NCBI GenBank assembly: GCA_045837725.1
Contig: JBEWZL010000304.1
Span: 1-64,000, forward strand
Length of the DNA: 64,000 nucleotides
Reading direction: 5' to 3'
Origin: Vermamoeba vermiformis
Taxonomy: Eukaryota; Tubulinea; Echinamoebida
In this document: in pieces, positions 10,601 to 22,313 of the stretch
How the letters are laid out: each line of letters starts with the position of its first letter
Position numbering within the stretch: the stretch's first letter is position 1
Notes under the pieces: generated by a model
The model's database searches: none
What the model saw: only the letters and a program-made list of their open reading frames with translations
What the model was told of the DNA's origin: nothing
Translations under genes and position numbers: made by a program

Positions 10601-11635
10601 AATATCTAATCCAATATTATTAATCAATTCTTAATCTGTGCGTTGGACGAACCTTCACAACCATTTCCCGTGTTTCGGTAGCCGGTGCCGCATTGAACTA
10701 TAAAAATCAAACGATTAATGCCAAAAAAAGTGCGAACAAACGATGGAACTAACCGTAAATTAAGCTCAATAAGTTAGATACATCGCTTTGTTGCAAAAGA
10801 TCGCCGCCCACGGTGACAAACTGAGCTTCGACGCGCAGCAACGAGCTTGATTGAACGACAAACTGCGAAGACGACTCAGTGTTTGCGAAGTGCAACTCTC
10901 CTGGTGCAAGAGAGAACTCGAGTTGCGAGCCGATGGCCACAGTGTGATCAGCTAAGAAGAGTTAGCGGGAAACGCTCCAACAACGCTTTCAGACTTACGA
11001 TTTAACAAATACGTTACTTCAAAGTTCACGGTTTGGTTTCCAAAGTTAAAGACGCCAATGTTCCAAGTACGAGCAACGACGGAAGAACTTGGAACGAGTA
11101 CGTGATTGACACCTGTCATTTAACTCGAAGGTAAGCAATATGGCATCGCAACTATGTGAAAGATATCATACCTCGATACGGCGCCAGAGTTGCGCTTTCG
11201 GTTGTTATTGATTCAGTATCGACTACTACGAACAGAGCTGGGGAAGCTTGAGATATCGTAAGCACGTTTAAGGCAACTCTTTCTTGAATCTTAGCGGAAG
11301 GTACTAGAGCGGTGAAAGAAGAAAAACCGTTCGGTGTGACGGATGCGGATGTCAGTTGTCCTTGCAATAAACCTGCACGTAGTAAATAAATAAATTTAAA
11401 ATAAGCACGAGTTGGGTTGATTATTATTGAGGAAAATCCTATATAACTGGTTCGCACACAAAGAAAACGATATTTTTTTGGTAGATCGTGTCAAAAAATA
11501 AACAAATTGAATTGTAACATTATTTAGGGTTATTCAAAGCGATTTAATTGCTATAATTTTGTTTTGCTTACTTTGAGTGTTCGCAAAGCAAATGAGACCA
11601 CAGAGCAGCAAGATCAGAGCTTTACGACACAACAT
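7639..11635 (-). CDS. Secreted type I membrane protein with an EGF-like domain
   Basis: About 1,050 residues in roughly a dozen exons. It starts with a signal peptide (MLCRKALILLLCGLICFANT), followed by two beta-rich repeats that faintly recall bacterial pre-peptidase C-terminal (PPC) domains. Next comes a short Cys-rich stretch and a calcium-binding-type EGF module (near 10470-10600, starting DINECETARC), then more beta-rich repeats. One large exon (8770-9675) carries about 300 residues. The last exon gives a transmembrane helix (IWGIVLGCIAGALVLAMAIF) and a short basic cytoplasmic tail. The ATG at 11635 was chosen because the signal peptide begins there, and junction phases from exon 1 to the EGF exon were checked and join in frame. 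It lies 206 bases downstream of the double-MACPF gene on the same strand. Ligand and function are unknown; a surface receptor or adhesion role is inferred from architecture only. Confidence 0.75.
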
Positions 11636-11841
11636 TTTGGCGTGACTTGTGGTCGTCTTCAGCGAAGAAAATGGAATTTAAAATGAAAAAGAAACAAATT
11701 TTAATCACGAACGTCAGCGAACGTCAAATGTCACCCAAGTACGAAAAAAACTCAAATGTTGCGCTAACCGCAAAAATTACGTGCACCACGAGCACAAGGA
11801 CGAAAGGACATTTATAAAAAACAAACAAATTTCCTGTTAGT

Positions 11842-14800
11842 TTAAGTATTGCAGCCGTTGGCGTAGACATCAAAGATGCGAGAACCACCGTCGCTGGCTG
11901 CAGGACCAAAACTATATTCGATGTAACGGACAGGGATAGGGTAGACCATGGAACGGTCGTTCAAAGCGTCGTAGATGTCGGTTTGACCGTCTTGCGTACC
12001 CCAAGTGAACCATTCGCTGTAATTGGCACCATCAGTAGAGACACGAGCGCGAGCGAAGTCCCAAACACCACGAGGTTGCTCGCTGGTGGAGATGTGAACA
12101 CCAATCGAAGAAATGTAGCGAATTTGGCCGAGATCAATGATGACCTTTTGGTCCTGATCTCCGTCGCCAAAAATGAATCCTTGCTCACCGTCGCCCCAAA
12201 CGTACTGAAAAACCTGTTAGAAACTGTGCCAATCTAGAGCCGAATGTTGTACTTACGTTAGGGGTTCGGATCAAGTTGAGAACGGCATCATAAGGAGCGC
12301 CGGCGAGGATAGAAGAGTAAGAAACTACTCTAGCACCATAGCCGTCAACAGCGTAGTTGGTACGAGTGTAGCAGCTAGTTCCAACAACCCAATTCTTGGC
12401 CATGTAGTCAAGGATGGCGGTATGCATGTCGCTACGACGGATAGGATCGGTAATTAGCTCAGAGATTTCCTTGAGCTCGTAGTCAATCATGACGGGGTTG
12501 TCGGTGATAGTGTTGGCCCATTGATCAGCTTGCTCGATTTCAAAGAGTTCTATTCCCAGTATTAGCACAATCCAATGACACTAAGGTTAAAATCTTACCA
12601 GGAGTACCACCAATGAACTTGATCTCCTTGTTTGAGTTCGCCTTGAAAGTAATGTCAAGCTTGCTTTCGTAGTCCGCCTTGGCGAAGGTCAACGAGAGCG
12701 AGATCAAGAAACCGAAGGTGAAGCCAGTTTGCTTCTGCACGAATGTTTGGGTGTTGTCGAGTAACACGGAAGTATCAATATCGAGAGTCATGGATATTCT
12801 ACCGCCAAAAACACCACGAGAAATAAAGTGCGTGCCAAAGTAAGTGAACACTTGTTCGTAAGCGGGACGGGTGTTGGGGCTGTAAGGAGGCAAGCTGTTC
12901 AAGAAATCAGCGGCAAACGAAGAGAGTTGGAAAGTTCCAGGCATGACACGAGCTAAACGAGAAATTAGATAAAGCACTTAAGTGTAAAAGAACGTACTGT
13001 TGAAGAATCTGTAGAAGCGATCGTGATTGACGAAGCGGCTAGTGGTTTTGCTGAGACGTTGCTTGACAGTCATAGTGGTCTTGCTGCTGCCAAAGAAGCC
13101 GATGGACCATCCCTTCTTCTTCTTCGTCATTTCCAAGTATTGGAAGACGTTCTCGGCATAACGACTCTCTTCAGTAACGTCAATGGAAGGATTGGCAGAG
13201 ACGAAAAGCTCATCAGGAACATCCCATGAGTCACCATTGTACGGGTTTTGGAATTTGCGGCCTCTGGTGTAGCGGAACTCAAACAAGGGCAAGCGGAACT
13301 CCTCGCTCACTAAAGGGTGTTAGTAAACGTACGACTCGTAGCCACAGTGGCACTTACAGCCATCAAAACCGGATTCCAAGAAGGAAACCAAAGGATTGGC
13401 TCCTTGAACAGCACGGGTACGAGGCATGGTGAAAGGAACTTGGACAATCTTCTCACCAAGGGAGACCAAACGATCTTCCATAACTACGTAGACGGACTGA
13501 AAGATGTTAGAATAACTCTTTCGAAAGGAGATTGCAAATGACTTACGATATGGTGAACATAGCCAGTCAAATTGAAAGGAATATTGAAGCCGTGATTTCC
13601 AGACAAGCCCAACATTTGGTTAACTTCAGGACGAGAAATATCGGTAGCAACACGAATGTACTCGACACCGTCAACGTGCACGGAGACCATGGCGGCCTCG
13701 GTAGGTCTTTCGATGTTCAAGGCCCAACCGACAACACCAGAAGCGGAGATTTGTTCCAACTAGAAATGGATGTAAGGCACAGCCAATATTATGTAATCAC
13801 CCTTACCTGACCGCGAGGGTACTTGTTCGAGATTTCGAAAGAGCCCATCAAAGGTCTTCTGCGCCCGTTAATGGTAGAAACGGCGGTAACGGTGTGAGTA
13901 CCATAAGCAGTGACGTTCAACGGAATACGGAAAGCGTGAGCTCCGGTGATGTTGTGAACACGGTTGACTACAGGACTGGCTAGGTTAGCAAGGCCAGAGG
14001 CGTACAATTGACCATTGACGAGAACGTCGATGGGAACGTCGTAGTTTATGTTGTTGCGATCGTAAGCCCAACCCTCGGCGCTGAAGAGAGTTAGTAATTT
14101 GTGATTGCACCACCTTGAATACTTACAATTGAGTAGTGACACCAGTGAGGCGACCAGGAGGAGCGAAGACACAGACACGACGTCTATCGCTCTCAGTCCA
14201 AGCCTTGTTGAAACCAATGAAACGGGCACGCACCCAATAGCAACCTTCTTGGTCGTCTCTAAAATTCAATGGGACAACAAAGCCGTGACGACCAGTGCTT
14301 TGAATGCGCTCATTCAACTCAGGTCTAGCAGAACAAATGAATAACATTAACTCTAAATTAGATTATTTGTAGTCTAATTACCTTTCAATGGTTGTAGTTC
14401 CTTGGCCAACCATCAACTTGCCAGCGTAGATTTGAACGGTGACAGGGCGATCGAAATCCAAAAGGTTGATTGCCCAGCCTCTGACTTGAGTCTCCGAGGC
14501 ACGCTCCATGAAGCCAACTGATTGATCCAAATCGGCTTCAGGACCGTTGGCAAAGATGGAGAAGATCTTTGAACCAGCACCGGAGACCGAGTTAGATCCG
14601 GCAGCACCAAAGTTGGCGCGAACATAACGAGCTGCGCGAGGCTTGTCCATGTTAAGAGCGTTCAAACGTTGGGCTAAATGATGTTAATATCAATCGTGCA
14701 GGGTCTTTTAATACTTACTGATGTTAGTAACATTGTCACCTCGCACACCAACGCGGCCCCAAAGCTCCCAGTTGACGTTGTCCAATGACGTGTAGAACTC

Positions 14801-17074
14801 GATGGCATCCCAAACAGCGCCGTCTTCACCAGGTAAAGCAACTCTGGCGCCAACGGAAGTCAAGTAACGGCGTTCGGCCAAATCAATGACAACATGTTGG
14901 TCATCGTCCTGTTCGGTATTAGTAAGGAACGACTGACCTTAAGACTTACATTAGCAGCAAACATGAAGTAGGTGTCGGGGTGGGCGGGTTGAATCAACTC
15001 AGCCTCGTCACGTCGTTCTTCGCAAACAATCTTCTTGTAGTAGACATACGTAGTAACTTCGCGGCAGACTTTAGCAACAGAGCTCGATGAAATAACAGCA
15101 GCACCGCGGTTGACATCAGCGAAGTTGACGGCATAAGCTGACAAGTTGAAGGAAGCCAAGAGATCGGAATTTGGCAAAATAATGTGATCAGGTACATCAC
15201 GGACTAAATAATCGTCAGTACTCTACTCAGTAATAAGATGACAAACTTACATCTTTCTTCGATGGCTCTCTTCAAGCAAGGTTGTCTAGCACGAATCATA
15301 GCGGCTTCAACGTCGCGCTTTTCGAACTCTTCCAAACCTCTCTTCAGGTATTCACCGCAGTCATCACGAGGGCGTGGGTAGACTCTACGACGAATTTCTT
15401 CGGCGTACTCAAACATAGCCTTCTCGACGTCAGCCTTGAGCACCAAGTCTTCAATGAAATCAGTCATTGGTGTTACTCTAATATGAACTTTTAGCACATA
15501 ATGACATTTTACTAAGGCCACTTACCTCAACGTAACCATGACGGGGTTCGAAGTGATGGTTCCCTTCCATTGTTGCCAATCGGAAGGAGCAAGACCTTCA
15601 GTGCGACCTCCTTCGTATGTGAATCGCTCCATGGAGTTGCTAGGCACGAAGTTGGGGTCAAGGTAGCTTTCGTAGAGAGCTTTTTGACCAGGGTCAGTTG
15701 CGGTCATCCAGTTCCACCAGTATCTACACCGGAGTTAGTTTAAGATCCATCAACCCAACTGAACTGCTTACTGAAGTTGTTGAGTGATCCAGTCAGGATT
15801 ACGAGCACCCATAGTGCTCATAGACAACAAGGATTCGTGCTTCATGCTACCACCGAACAAGGCGCCGATAACTACGTGAGTACCGTAAGTTTGGAAGAAG
15901 TTCTTGTAGATGGGAAGGGTCTAAATGAATGCGTTAGAGACTTTTCCTTAGAGTGAAGATGTGAACTTACGCTGTCGTCAAAGCGAGGCAAAGCAGCAAG
16001 TTCTAAGGAGTTAGATTAGTATTTGGAGCGTTGAAACTTAAACAAACTTACCGTCCTTCACTTGTTGGCTGATGGTGAGGTACTTGGGAGGCAACATGTT
16101 CATGGTGTAGTAAGTGTAAGTACGCTCGACGGTAGTCCATTGAGAAGCGCTCGTGGACATGTAGCCGTTGATGCGCATTGTGTTGAAATTCTTTGAGAAG
16201 ACACCTAACAAGCAGATGAATACCAGTCGGTAGACACTATTGTGTTAATTACGCACCATTGCTCCAAATGCTGACAGAGATACCAATCTTGCTGGCTTTA
16301 GCCTTTTGGTATTCGTAGATAGAGGCGAATGATTGAACATCCTCACTCATTGTTGCGGATGGAGAGTTCAAGATGAAAACCTCATCAGCGACAGCGTAGG
16401 TCTGTCTGTCATAGGGGCTGGTGTATGTACGACCATTCTACGGGACAAGTTACGAGGTTAATATCTCCCGTGATGAGGTTTGAGTTGGGTACTCACCTTG
16501 TTGTTCAACACGACCACCGGAGCTCGGTTCTCACCGTAGACCCAATCATAGCCAGAGCCCATGAGTTGGATACCTAAGGAGTATCATTTGTGTTACTACG
16601 GGTAAAACAGGATCAAACCCGAGTCACGATTGCAATTCCATCTAGTTTCTATAAGGTCATAGTTACCTGGTACCCATGAGTACTGCTCAACAGCATCAGT
16701 AGATCGCTTTTCAGCATCAAAGTTAATCTGTGTGTTGCCGTGGTTGTATTCCCCTGTCGCAGCCCTACGGACGGATGTCAATTAACGTAAATAAAATTTA
16801 TGCTTTTGAGTATTTATTTACTTACTTGCGTTCGTTATCCTTAAGTATTCTGTCTATTTCGGCTTGCTTTTGAGTCGCAAACTCGGCATCCAAGCGCTCC
16901 CAAATATTGACTTGACCAAAAACTCCCTAAATAATTGAGCTGAATAAGTTGCGAAACACGGCGAGTAATAAATTAAAGAAGGACAATTAATAAAAATTAA
17001 CCAATGGAATTACATACGTTTGGCGTCAGAATAACGAGCAAAGCCCAGAGCACAAGGATCCGCTTGAACTGCAT
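11842..17074 (-). CDS. Double-MACPF secreted protein with discoidin-like domains
   Basis: About 21 exons, roughly 1,400 residues. Exon 1 (17074-17018) is a signal peptide (MQFKRILVLWALLVILTPN). Domains in order: MACPF 1 (about 16660-15530, signature YGTH then GG after seven residues), a Cys-containing linker, a discoidin/F5-8C-like domain (about 15200-14400), two or three beta repeats with a GWAxN core (about 14500-13550), MACPF 2 (about 13500-12260, signature FGTHF then GG) and a C-terminal discoidin-like domain (12207-11842). MACPF proteins (perforin, complement C9, perforin-2) oligomerise into membrane pores, and discoidin folds bind carbohydrate or lipid. I checked the joins between the two halves: the introns near 13545-13500, 14128-14080 and 14716-14670 all keep frame, so this is one gene. 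The acidic, exposed helices expected to insert into membrane were not assessed. It diverges from another MACPF gene at 17366. A role in killing engulfed prey or in defence is inference. Confidence 0.85.
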
Positions 17075-17365
17075 TTTCGATGCAACCGATGTGATGTGCT
17101 GTTGCAATGTAAATTCAATTTGATTTAAATTTACTCGGCAGAAAATAGAAAAAACTGTGCGTGACAGACTCTTGTCCACCCATCACCGTCAATCTCGCAG
17201 GTTGACAGCGCAAAAATTAAAAATTAAATCACAAGGGACTGGCTCATCCTCCAATCAAATCACGAGAAAGTCTGGGTAACGTGTTTGACGTACGTCATTC
17301 GCTCGTCTGCAGTTTTGTTGTTTGAGAATTTTTGTTCTTTTAAGCTCTCTTATTTATCCACAACA
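17075..17365. promoter_or_regulatory. Shared divergent promoter of two MACPF genes
   Basis: Only 291 bases separate the start codons of the minus-strand double-MACPF gene and the plus-strand single-MACPF gene. The interval is AT-rich and has no open frame of its own. The two genes therefore very likely share a promoter region and may be co-regulated. I could not point to a specific TATA box or factor site. Confidence 0.6.
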
Positions 17366-19041
17366 ATGGCTCTTGGTAACTCGGTTATATTCGTAGCCGT
17401 TTTGCTCTGCGCGAGTTGTTTCGCGCAATTCGATGATAACCCTTCTGGTTCTCGTCGCTTGCCTGGTAAGCCATTAAAGTCAAGGATGCGACGGAAATGA
17501 GATTAATCGCTAACGAACTGTCAATTTCGGATTTGAATAGTTTTTTTAAACGTAATTAATAGTCGTTAGGAGTTAATAATGTAAGCACAAAATATGACAT
17601 TAACTATTCGCTTAATTAGGTTCTGATTTAATTGGTGTCGGATTTGACATCCAAACTGCCGATGTAATGCTTCCCGTAGTCGACTTGACTTGGAGAGGCA
17701 GAGAATTTGATAGTCCTTACGACGGAAAAACTTACGAGATTCCTTATGAGGTCGATACTATCTCTACACCAGATCTCTTCCGTTCCAACTCGTCTGAGGT
17801 CAGTTCCAGCAATTTATACCTTAATTAGATCGTGCAATTGATCAACACTCGCGTGCAGGTTTATACGACAGTGGAGCAGTTCACTACTAGCCGAGCTAGA
17901 GCCACTGGCGTCAGTCTCAGCTTGGGCAACATGTTCGCCTTTACTGCCACCAAGGAGACTCAACAAATTCGGTAAGCATCACTGCTGTTTAAGTAAATCG
18001 TTAATTCGAGCTTGAGAGTCCATTTAACGAGGAGATTCGATCTTCCAAAATCGAAATTATTGCGAAACAATGATCTTGCCGCGCCTTATTGCGCTAATAA
18101 TTGCTTTATATTTTTCACCTATTTTCTTAAATTCTTTTGATGCGACTTACTCGAATCTGACGCGATCTTTTTGTAGCCAAACCCTGGATCAGAAAACGCA
18201 CCGCTTTGGTGTCGTCGAGCAGTCTCACATTTTCTTCCGTCTTCTCTTGAGTCCTCCTTTTGCTTTGAGTTTGAGCTACGACGCGAATGAATTTTTGAAG
18301 AGTTTGCCTCCCTACAGCCAAGCCACCCGCGATCAATGGAACGACTTTTTCAGCTTCTTTGGTACTCACTACGTACGAGCTGTTGACCTCGGCGGTCGTG
18401 CTCGCATGGATATCTTGCACGATATCAAGCGCTGGATGAAGAACGACACGGACTACGTCAAGACTCAATTTGGCATCAAGTTCAGGTACGAGTAATGATA
18501 AATAAGTGTTTAAATGACTAATTGTTCACAGTCTCGGCACAACTCCCGCCATTGATTTCCCTTGGACTGAAGGTCCTGCTAACGACCCCACGGCCGGAAT
18601 TCCTATCGGTGTACCAATCCCAACGAGTACGTCCATTAACATGTGCACGCTGTCTTTAACCTGTTCTGTTCAGCTGTTCGAGGACAAGGTGGCAAGAAGC
18701 GAGACTTGCAACTTCAACCCAATCTCAAGGCCAGATCCCAGTTGGCTAAGGAGAAGCGCGGCTTGCCCATCTCTTTCACCTTCTATCAAGTTCGCGAAGA
18801 GTTGAAGAACCGCTTGGAAATTGATCTCTTGGAGAATGTCAAGAATACTATCAAATTGCAGGGAGGCAAGCCTACTCAGTACGCTCCTGAGATGTGGCGC
18901 GATTGGGTGCTCACCGTCCCTGCCAACCCAACCATGATTGAGTACCAATTGGCGCCTATCTCTGACCTCGTCAAGGACCCCAACCTCCAAGCGCAAATGG
19001 CTTCCGCGATTGCTGACAAGTTGAGCACTCCTCGCCAGTAA
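17366..19041 (+). CDS. Secreted single-domain MACPF protein
   Basis: About 390 residues in six exons (near 17366-17469, 17620-17797, 17859-17970, 18176-18486, 18531-18628 and 18675-19041). It starts with a signal peptide (MALGNSVIFVAVLLCASCFA). The MACPF core follows, with the signature FFGTHYVRAVDLGG near residue 200, matching aromatic-G-T-H-aromatic, six residues, G-G. It shares a motif with the neighbouring double-MACPF protein near the start of the domain (D-x-P-Y-[DN]-G) and at the end (A-N-P-T-M-I-E-Y here, D-N-P-V-M-I-D-Y there). Unlike its neighbour it ends soon after the MACPF fold, without a discoidin domain. It probably arose by duplication of one MACPF unit. A pore-forming role is inferred from the family. 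The intron at about 17971-18175 is longer than usual, so that exon edge is less sure. Confidence 0.85.
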
Positions 19042-19158
19042 TTTGTACTCTTAATAATAAAGGTATTCTACCTATTTTGTCATATCAGGGCAAAAGGAGG
19101 AGATAGCCCTGCTCAAGAAAAACACGTTTGAACTCTGCTAGCCCGCGCTGGAGTTTGC

Positions 19159-19303
19159 GAGCCAGAAGAGGCCAAAAGCAAAAAAAGAATGCACTCACCG
19201 GGAATCGAACCCGGGTCGCCCGCGTGGCAGGCGGACATCATGCCCCTAGACCATGAGTGCCTTGTTGATTTTGTTCGGCGAGATTTTTCGAGTCACACCA
19301 CTT
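19159..19303 (-). repeat. 145-base inverted duplicate carrying tRNA-Gly, copy 1
   Basis: This block is identical, as far as I can read, to the reverse complement of 24169-24313. It covers 43 bases upstream of the tRNA, the tRNA itself and 32 bases downstream including the T run. Outside these limits the two loci diverge at once. Confidence 0.9.
19190..19260 (-). tRNA. tRNA-Gly(GCC)
   Basis: The 71-base gene folds as a full cloverleaf: a seven-pair acceptor stem (GCACTCA with TGAGTGC), anticodon loop CTGCCAC giving GCC, and a T-loop B box GGTTCGATTCC. There is no intron. Seven T follow the gene in its own direction, a normal Pol III terminator. It is identical to the gene at 24212-24282, which lies in the opposite orientation. 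Confidence 0.97.
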
Positions 19304-19390
19304 TGTATGACCAGCATTAGTTTTCGTCTCTTTTTTGTTGCCATACTGTTTTGCTCCTTTTGACATAAGCATCATGTTGGAAGTGTAAGA

Positions 19391-20570
19391 ATGAATAAGG
19401 AAATACCCGAGGATTCTTCTGAATGGAAGACTCTGCACGTTGGTCCGTAAGTGTTGCGTGATCTGCTTTCCTAATTAATCAACAAGCGTTATTTTAATTT
19501 TTAAAATTTACAGAAACGCTATAATAACGGGCAGTGAAGCCGGTGTGGCGATTGGTATCAGCAAGTTAGTAAAAATATTTTGACTGGAAAATAATTACTA
19601 ATTTAAAAATTTAGATACATTATCCCAAGGTCGCTTTGGGAGGTTAAGACAGGCCGTGTTGAGGTATTAATGATCGAGTAAATTTAATTCGAATCCTTCT
19701 AATTGGAAGTCTAGCGTGTCGATCTGACAGAACTCGAAAATGCGAGTGGCAAGAGTGTAAAATTTGGCAAGCAACTAGAACCTCAATTACGCAAAATATA
19801 CGAGGTAAGCTTTATGTATGAGCTTCCCTATCTGACAGATTAAGTAGCACATAACTGGTCATGTCGTTAAACCAAGCGGCTTTGTTTTCCACCCAGAGAA
19901 CGAGCAAGTGGGTGCTACACCGGATGGTATCGTGGAACACGATCAAGAACTGCAAGAGAGAATTGTCATTGAAATAAAGTGCCCGTACTTTCGTGACTAC
20001 GACTACGTTCCTCCCGAGTACATGGCACAGATTCAAATGCAAATGGAGGTGACAGATAGTAAGGCGTGCGACTTCATATGTTACTTCCACAAGACTAGGA
20101 CGGTGAAGATTTGGCGAGTCTTTCGGTCAAAAGTCTACTGGCGTTGGATGAGCGACCTTATTAATAAATTCGTGAATTCGGTCAAACAGGTAGGTTAGGT
20201 TATGTTTCAATCGTTGTGTGAACACGCTAATAATCATTACCGTTAGGATGTTCCACCCACTAAAGATGACATTCCGCTTATTGGGCACGAAGCAGAACAA
20301 CTAGCAGCCAACGATTACAATTTCAGCACTTTAAACACAAAATTACCGAGGAGGATATTTCCGCCAAAGTGTTTTTATCAGCTGTACTATAGAGAAGGAG
20401 ATTATTCTTTGGACAAGGTTTTGGCCTTTGAGAAAGATTTCACGGTCGACGAGTCAACAGAATCCAGCCAAGTAACCAGCAAATACTTCGAGTTAATTTT
20501 ATTTTCGTTGTTTTTGCTGTTACTCTTCATTGTGGTGCTGTCTTACCCATCGTCAGTATCGTACTATTGA
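19391..20570 (+). CDS. YqaJ-type nuclease with a C-terminal membrane anchor
   Basis: About 310 residues in six exons. The N-terminal half reads as a YqaJ/lambda-exonuclease-like PD-(D/E)XK fold: an opening motif WKTLHVGPNAIITGSEAG, then SLWEVKTG, a helix with the conserved Glu (GKQLEPQLRKIYE), the catalytic Asp in GATPDG, the E-x-K pair in VIEIKCP and the Gln helix AQIQMQMEV. Family members resect double-stranded DNA 5' to 3' in phage recombination. All core residues are present, so activity is plausible. The C-terminus adds about 70 residues and a hydrophobic segment (YFELILFSLFLLLLFIVVLS) with only a few residues after it, as in tail-anchored proteins. The starting ATG follows an AT-rich leader and gives the YqaJ motif in frame. 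All introns are phase-consistent. A membrane-bound member is unusual and its site of action is unknown. Confidence 0.85.
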
Positions 20571-20647
20571 CGCGATCTCCAAAAAAACGTGTAAACCTGT
20601 AAATAAAGCATGCGACACAAATACTAAATATGGGATATATATTACAT

Positions 20648-21867
20648 CTAATTGGTACACGGGTCACTCCTAAGAGGTCCTCCAAAAACAATATCTGGCT
20701 GGGTAACCTTGTCGAAAAGTAAGTAATCGTCAGGTAATGCATGTCACGCCAACTTACCATGTTGCCTGTACAGAAGTGCTTATTGCCACCGAGCACCTGT
20801 AATCGAGCGTTGAAGTGATCTGCTATTAGAGAGTCCACGAAAAATCGCATCGGATTGACGGCCTTGCCGGGGCTTACAGGATGCGCTGTATGATCCCAAT
20901 TATTCTTTAAGCTATCAGGGACTGGTCTGCAAACAATGGTGTCAACTCATACGCGTTAACCACATAAATATCGACGGCGGACGTACCTAATTTCAAGGTG
21001 CATGTGAGAAGTCCCTGACAGGCCAGACTCGCCTATTACGTGACTTTCCTGTATCTCTTGGCCTTTAAACACGGTCTCCCCGGAGAGATGGCCGTACATC
21101 ACGTACCAATCCCCACAACGAACAATCACACTTGTGCATGAAAGGTTAAACACGTGCTTACAGATCCATTGTTCGCTTACCTGCGCGGTCCTGCACCAAA
21201 AGGGGAGTTCATACCCGCGTGTACTACGAGGCCAGTGCATAGAGAATGGACTCGCGTGCCAGATGCTACGCTCCAATCAACTCCAGAATGCATGCCCTGT
21301 TGAGTTGACAGCTTAGCCAATCTAGACCAGGTCGGAAAATTCGTTTTGCATTTACGGTGGGCAGGAGAGTTTGACATTATAATCAGTTGTTACTTACTTG
21401 TGTAGCTCCATAAAAAACGCCTTGATTCAGTCGGGCGGACGCTGTATCGCCATAAAATTGAGCGATCGGGAAGCTGGTATTAAAAGGTAATCTGCCGAAT
21501 ATTTTAGCTCCGTTTGTGACTTCTATGGGTTGCGAGCCTCCACAGTGCTTTAAATAATCTGCTGCCGCCCAGCCTGATTGACCGTTGTATCTTATTTTAA
21601 AATTATTAAATGTCAGCCGATTAATAACTATAAAATATCAATTTCCATTGCATTCCTCAATATTTACCTAATATTTCTCCACATTAATCCGTCAAGCCAT
21701 CTGCTTGAGCCAAGATCCTCCACGTATTTTCCATCTGGAATGCACGCTATAATTTGGCCAAGTCCTGAGGCTGTTGCTCGAAGCCGCAAGCATCCATAAC
21801 CCAAGTCCACACAAAACTGCGCGGTACACGCAGTAAAGAGGCACACGAAAAGGGCTGTTGCCTTCAT
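20648..21867 (-). CDS. Secreted SH3b-M23 metallopeptidase
   Basis: About 310 residues in six or so exons. The signal peptide (MKATALFVCLFTACTA) is followed by a bacterial-type SH3b domain (CVDLGYGCLRLRATASG ... YNGQSGWAAADYL) and then an M23/LytM peptidase domain. The zinc ligands and partners are visible: HSGVDW (H-x-G-x-D near 21265), YGHLS and HMHLEIR near 20990. M23 enzymes cut peptide cross-links of bacterial peptidoglycan, and SH3b domains often bind cell wall. It is convergent with the YqaJ gene, 78 bases apart, and divergent from the CRIB-WH2 gene. The domain pair is typical of bacterial lysins, so an old transfer is plausible, but it carries host-type introns. A role in digesting bacterial prey is inference. 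Confidence 0.85.
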
Positions 21868-22313
21868 GGCTCGATCAGAAAATTTTACCGGTGCGCGATC
21901 AGAAAAATCTGTTTTTGGATTGACCACGCAAATTTACTCGCCCAACAACACCACAGCATATTCCGGACATATTGGTGTCTACCAGTTGATTGAGCCTCAA
22001 CAATTAGCCTGAAGAACCACAATTCAATTTTTTAATATAAGTAAGACTAACCTACAAACTGCATATTAAATACAGACAATGCTCTTAAAATTTTACTTGA
22101 TAAAAAGGGGTCCTGATTTAATTCAGGCATTTCAAATCAATTACTTTTATCGGATCCAATAGAAAATCATTTCGATTCTTACTGATTAATTCCTTTATAA
22201 TTCTTATTTTGATTTACTCATTTAATTAACGAAGGCATAATATTTATCGTCAAAATCTCGCATTTCTATTCCACAGATCGCACGCATCTATTAATACGTT
22301 TGTTTTCCGCAGC
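21868..22313. promoter_or_regulatory. Divergent intergenic region
   Basis: These 446 bases separate the start codons of the M23 peptidase (minus) and the CRIB-WH2 gene (plus). They are AT-rich, with no conserved frame and no RNA gene that I can see. They presumably hold both promoters. Confidence 0.45.
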
